Origin: Monoraphidium neglectum
Lineage: Eukaryota > Chlorophyta > Chlorophyceae > Sphaeropleales > Selenastraceae
Length of the DNA stretch: 11,986 nucleotides
Direction: 5' to 3'
Assembly: GCF_000611645.1 (NCBI RefSeq)
Contig: NW_014012262.1
Coordinates: 1 to 11,986 of the forward strand
Part shown: one piece after another, positions 8,827-11,986 of the stretch
How positions within the stretch are numbered: the first letter of the stretch is position 1
Layout of the letters: each line of letters begins with the position of its first letter
Notes under the pieces: generated by a model
The model's database searches: none
Told to the model about the DNA's origin: nothing
What the model saw: the letters and a program-made list of their open reading frames with translations, nothing else
Made by a program: the position numbers and the translations under genes

Positions 8827-10405
8827 ATGCAGACAGATGCCCTGACCTCGTGCATACCGCACGTCAACAGCTAGCCAGCCTTCGCGCGTGCAACGCATGT
8901 ATACGCGAAGCACGTCAATGTGGCAATAATGTTTTCGTCTCTGAGCAAAAAGGGGCGTTGTCACAGACAAGTCGACGCTGAAATCGCCCACGGCTTGGCA
9001 ACTGAGGCAACACCAATCGACATCGGAATGGCACAAGGGAAAGTGCGGTCCAAGCTGGTTGAGTCGGCAGGAAATGAGGTTAGATGTGAGGCGGGCGGTG
9101 GTGGTGCCTGCCACCCATGTCGCGCGAGACAGCACAAACCTTGCCCGCCTTGGGTAACCGAGCGGTGTTCAATGCTGCCACGGGTCCATGGGCTAAGTGT
9201 TGTACACAGCAGTACAGGCGCTCAATCAACGGCAATCCCCCAGCAACGCGCTGCACAACTGCAGGTGCTCCTCCAACCGCACACCCCTGGGCCCGCTGCT
9301 GGACAACACGGGCTGCCAGATGTGCGCAAGGAGGCGCGTGGGTGAGCAGCGGCGGCACAGGACGCTCGGCAGACGGAAGCAAAGCGCGGGGCAGAGGTAC
9401 AAAAACTGCCGCCGGCAGCTCGACCGCGTCTTGCGGCAATCTCGGAGCAAGACGTGAGCGGACACGGAACACTACGGGGGCATGCCACTGGTTCTGTCGC
9501 TCCCAAGAGCTAACTGCCGCACCCCAAAGGAAACGGGCTGACCAAAGGCAACAGTCGTGAGGGACTGGCAGGGGCTGGCCCCACCAGATGCACATGTACA
9601 GCCGACCAACACGGTCGCCGCGACAACAGGACGGGGCCCAAGGGGCAAAAAGCAGCGCGCCCGTCTTTTGCTTCAAAGGGAACAGGCGCGTTTCAGAGTG
9701 CAACCCTGCGTGGAGAGGGGGTTTCCAACCACGACCGTGCGTGACACACACGGCGAGCACAGGCCTCTCCTGGGTTTGGTTCTCAACAGCACCCCAGCAG
9801 CGCTGACGGCGCAGCTTGGGGCATGCGCACGAGGACAAAACGACACAGGTGGATGCAGCTGGTGGGGTGCGACACCTCTCCAAAAAGCCGCAGATCTGAG
9901 ATGCAACTCTCGCGGTCTGCGGATGCAAGCCAATGCGCCGCAACGGCGCAACTAGCGGGCGGTAGCGCCGGGCCCTCGGGGGCCGTCACAGGCACAGCCA
10001 AGCAACAGGCACGACACAGACTGTGGCCTGCGCGCGAGGCAGCGGAGTGCCACACGCCCTCTGCTCTTGAGTGCCAAGTGTAGCCCGCCAGTGGGGCGTC
10101 AAGCCCCTCCACACCAAAAATCAGCGCGCAACGACTCGGCTCCCATGAACACAACGCACTCGGCACACTGAGCGTCGCCCGTCAAGGAAAGCACGCACAT
10201 GCGCGGAGCCGCACGGTACCTTGTCCTGCCGCAAAGGGCAAGCAAGCCCTGGCTGAGGGCTGCCTGCCCGCCCGCCTTCAAAACATGACCAGGCTCAAGG
10301 CCCAAGTCGCACAAAACCGCATTTCGACAACATCTGTCCCACCGCTCCTCATATCTACAGGTTCCAGTCCCTTGCAAGCTCAAAAAGGGGCCGCGGGCTC
10401 GGGCC
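8827..10405 (-). other. Long unassigned stretch, possibly the OPR 3' UTR
   Basis: No protein family is recognisable on either strand. Positions 9540-10400 are strongly C and A rich on the plus strand, so G and T rich in the sense of the OPR gene, as expected of an algal 3' UTR. Several long frames stay open (for example 9943-9080 minus and 9557-9955 plus). All have the Arg/Pro/Ala/Cys composition of chance frames in GC-rich DNA, and they overlap each other. An unrecognised gene cannot be excluded. Confidence 0.4.
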
Positions 10406-11916
10406 TCACGCCGCCCCCAGCGGCAGCTCAAACCCGAGGCTGAGCGGGCAGGTCTCCCCGCCGCCGCAGCCGCCCTCGGCGCCAGCAGGCCCGCCCCCCG
10501 CCTCCGCCGCCGCCACCTGCTCCGCGACCGCGTCGCGCAGCACCGGCAGCAGCCCCGCCTCGTGCAGCAGCGCGGCGGCCTGCTCAGGGTCAAAGGGCTC
10601 CGACGTGCCGCACGACTCGGCGCACGCTGTGCGCAGCGCTGTGACGCAGGCGTGCTGCCAGGGCAGGCTGGGGGTGTGGCCGAGGGCGCCAAAGGCCCAC
10701 AGCGTGTTGACAATCTCCTGTCAAAGGTGCATGTGCGTGGATGCAAGGGTTTGTCAAAATCAAGAGCGTGGGCTCGCGGCACAGGCTGACTGTAATGACA
10801 CAACACGGGTGGCGCGTTGACTTGCACTGCGCGACAGGCCTGCCTTGAGCAACGCTGCGCCCAGCGTGCACCAGCGCGGCAGCAGCTGCGCTGCTGGCGG
10901 TCAACCCCCTCGACCCTCGGCCTGCAGCCCACTTATCGAGCCAAGCTCAGCGCCTCCACTGCCCTGCCCTGGTGGACCACCGGAGCATGCCACCCCCACC
11001 CTCAGGCGCGCCCCCACAAATGCCCCCGCCCCCGCCCCGCACCTGCAGCGTGAACTCCTCCAGCCGCGTGGCCTCCTCCAGCGCCGCCATCCAGCCCGCC
11101 CCCGGCGACCGCCCCATCCGCGCCAGAGACACCAGCGTGCCCACCAGCTCCTCAGGCCGGTAGCTGCCCAGCGACTTCTGGGCGGCCGCCAGCTCGCCGG
11201 CCAGCCAGCGCGGGGGCACGTCCAGGCCCAGGCGGCCGACGCTGAAGATGAGGCGCGTGCTATCCGCGGGGGCCAGGCGGCCCGAGCGCAGGTGTGCTTG
11301 CTGCGATGTGGAGAGAGAGGGTTCGATACGGGTTGGGGTTCCACCTGCGGCGATCCAAGGCTTTCCCAATCCGCCTGCCGCAAAAGTTGTTCGCGACGAT
11401 GGTGGCCCTCCCAAGTCGCATGCGGCACGTCGCACCGCTCCCCAGCCGCGAGCCGGCGGGGGTGCGCACCTGCCAGAGCCGGTCCACAAACGCCACCGGC
11501 GGCCGCCGCGCTGCCCTCGGGGGCCTCAGCTTCGCGAGCGCCCAGACCGACTGTGAGAACTCCTTGTTAGTCATCGCGGGCATCTGGGCCGCGGCCTCCT
11601 CGAACAGCAGCGGCAGCAGGTGGGCCGCAGGGGCGTTCAGCTTGGCCAGCGCCCACAGCAGGCTGGGAGAGGAGAGGGGATGAGGGGAGCAGGCGAGCAG
11701 GCTCGATAAGGGCCACAGTAAGGGCAGCGCAGGTGGTGACGACCGGATGGGGTGCATGCCGATGAGCCCGCCAGGGCGAGCGACGCGATGCTGCCGCTGG
11801 GGCCGCACCTGCTGAGCTGGCCTGAGGTGAGGCGTGGCAGCTGCTGGTGTATGGGCAGCAGCAGCGCCACCACGGGGCAGGGGCCATCGTTCTCCTCATC
11901 AGCGCGATGGCCCAGC
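10406..11916 (-). CDS. OPR-repeat (octotricopeptide) protein, 3' part, four exons, 5' end outside window
   Basis: The predicted exons are 11916-11809, 11662-11470, 11300-11043 and 10717-10406 (TGA at 10408-10406). All phases match (2, 0, 0), giving the last 289 residues or so. Five degenerate repeats of about 38 residues are visible, marked by LLWALAKL, SVWALAKL, LIFSVGRL, TLVSLARM and TLWAFGAL, spaced 38, 42, 38 and 36 residues apart. A PPRW element lies at the place where OPR repeats carry PPxxW. OPR proteins are usually organelle-targeted helical RNA-binding factors that control chloroplast mRNA stability, splicing or translation; the target here is unknown. No RAP domain is visible. The protein ends in an Ala/Gly/Glu-rich tail and the motif PLSLGFELPLGAA. 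All three donors are GTGCG, a common algal form. The 5' exons and any transit peptide are missing. The OPR family call is firm; the role is inferred. Confidence 0.82.
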
Positions 11917-11986
11917 CTGAGGGGGGGGGGAGGGCGGGCAGAGATGGGCCTGGATCAGAGTGGCCCCAACTTCCGTAAAGGGCGGG

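Noticed and set aside
9080..9943. Minus-strand open frame of 287 codons between the OPR and GBSS genes.
   Set aside because: Rich in Arg, Pro, Ala and Cys with no domain, overlapped by several other long frames on both strands; typical of chance open frames in GC-rich non-coding DNA.
10099..10932. Minus-strand open frame of 277 codons over the end of the OPR gene.
   Set aside because: It runs through an intron and is out of frame with the last OPR exon (10717-10406), whose correct frame gives an OPR-like repeat and continues the preceding exon in phase.
1..11986. Search for CRISPR arrays, insertion sequences, tRNA or rRNA genes, bacterial operons and defence systems.
   Set aside because: No direct-repeat array, terminal inverted repeats, transposase motif or tRNA-like fold was seen. 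The window is ordinary intron-rich algal nuclear sequence.

Overview
The window looks like nuclear DNA from a chlamydomonadalean (volvocine-type) green alga. It is GC-rich, and its genes are cut into many short exons by introns of about 150-320 nt. Donors are mostly GTGAG, GTGCG or GTGGG, and TGTAA-type polyadenylation signals are present. One gene belongs to the octotricopeptide-repeat (OPR) class that is greatly expanded in these algae. The encoded starch synthase closely resembles the Chlamydomonas granule-bound enzyme. Species is not determined; a colonial volvocine such as Tetrabaena or Gonium would fit.

All three recognised genes lie on the minus strand, head to tail. From right to left: (1) the 3' part of an OPR-repeat protein gene (four exons, 11916 to 10406), whose 5' part lies outside the window; (2) a complete granule-bound starch synthase I gene (16 exons, 8302 to 2636), reconstructed exon by exon with all reading phases matching to give a 586-residue preprotein with an N-terminal chloroplast transit peptide; (3) the first coding exon (736 to 529) of a membrane protein resembling sodium/solute symporters, which continues past the left edge.

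The spaces between the genes hold candidate 3' UTRs and promoters. Positions 1930-2635 are the probable GBSS 3' UTR, ending at the first sense-strand TGTAA. Positions 737-1929 are non-coding as far as I can see and should contain the transporter promoter. Positions 8303-8821 should contain the GBSS promoter, with an AT-rich dip and a TATA-like site near 8448-8455. Positions 8827-10405 are either a long OPR 3' UTR or unassigned sequence.

The genes do not form an obvious pathway. GBSS makes amylose in the plastid, OPR proteins usually control plastid RNA, and the symporter-like protein would sit in a membrane. I found no mobile element, CRISPR array, RNA gene or defence system. The most notable features are a 17-nt micro-exon inside the catalytic domain of GBSS, flanked by two unusual AAG acceptors, and three stop-free introns whose lengths are multiples of three.
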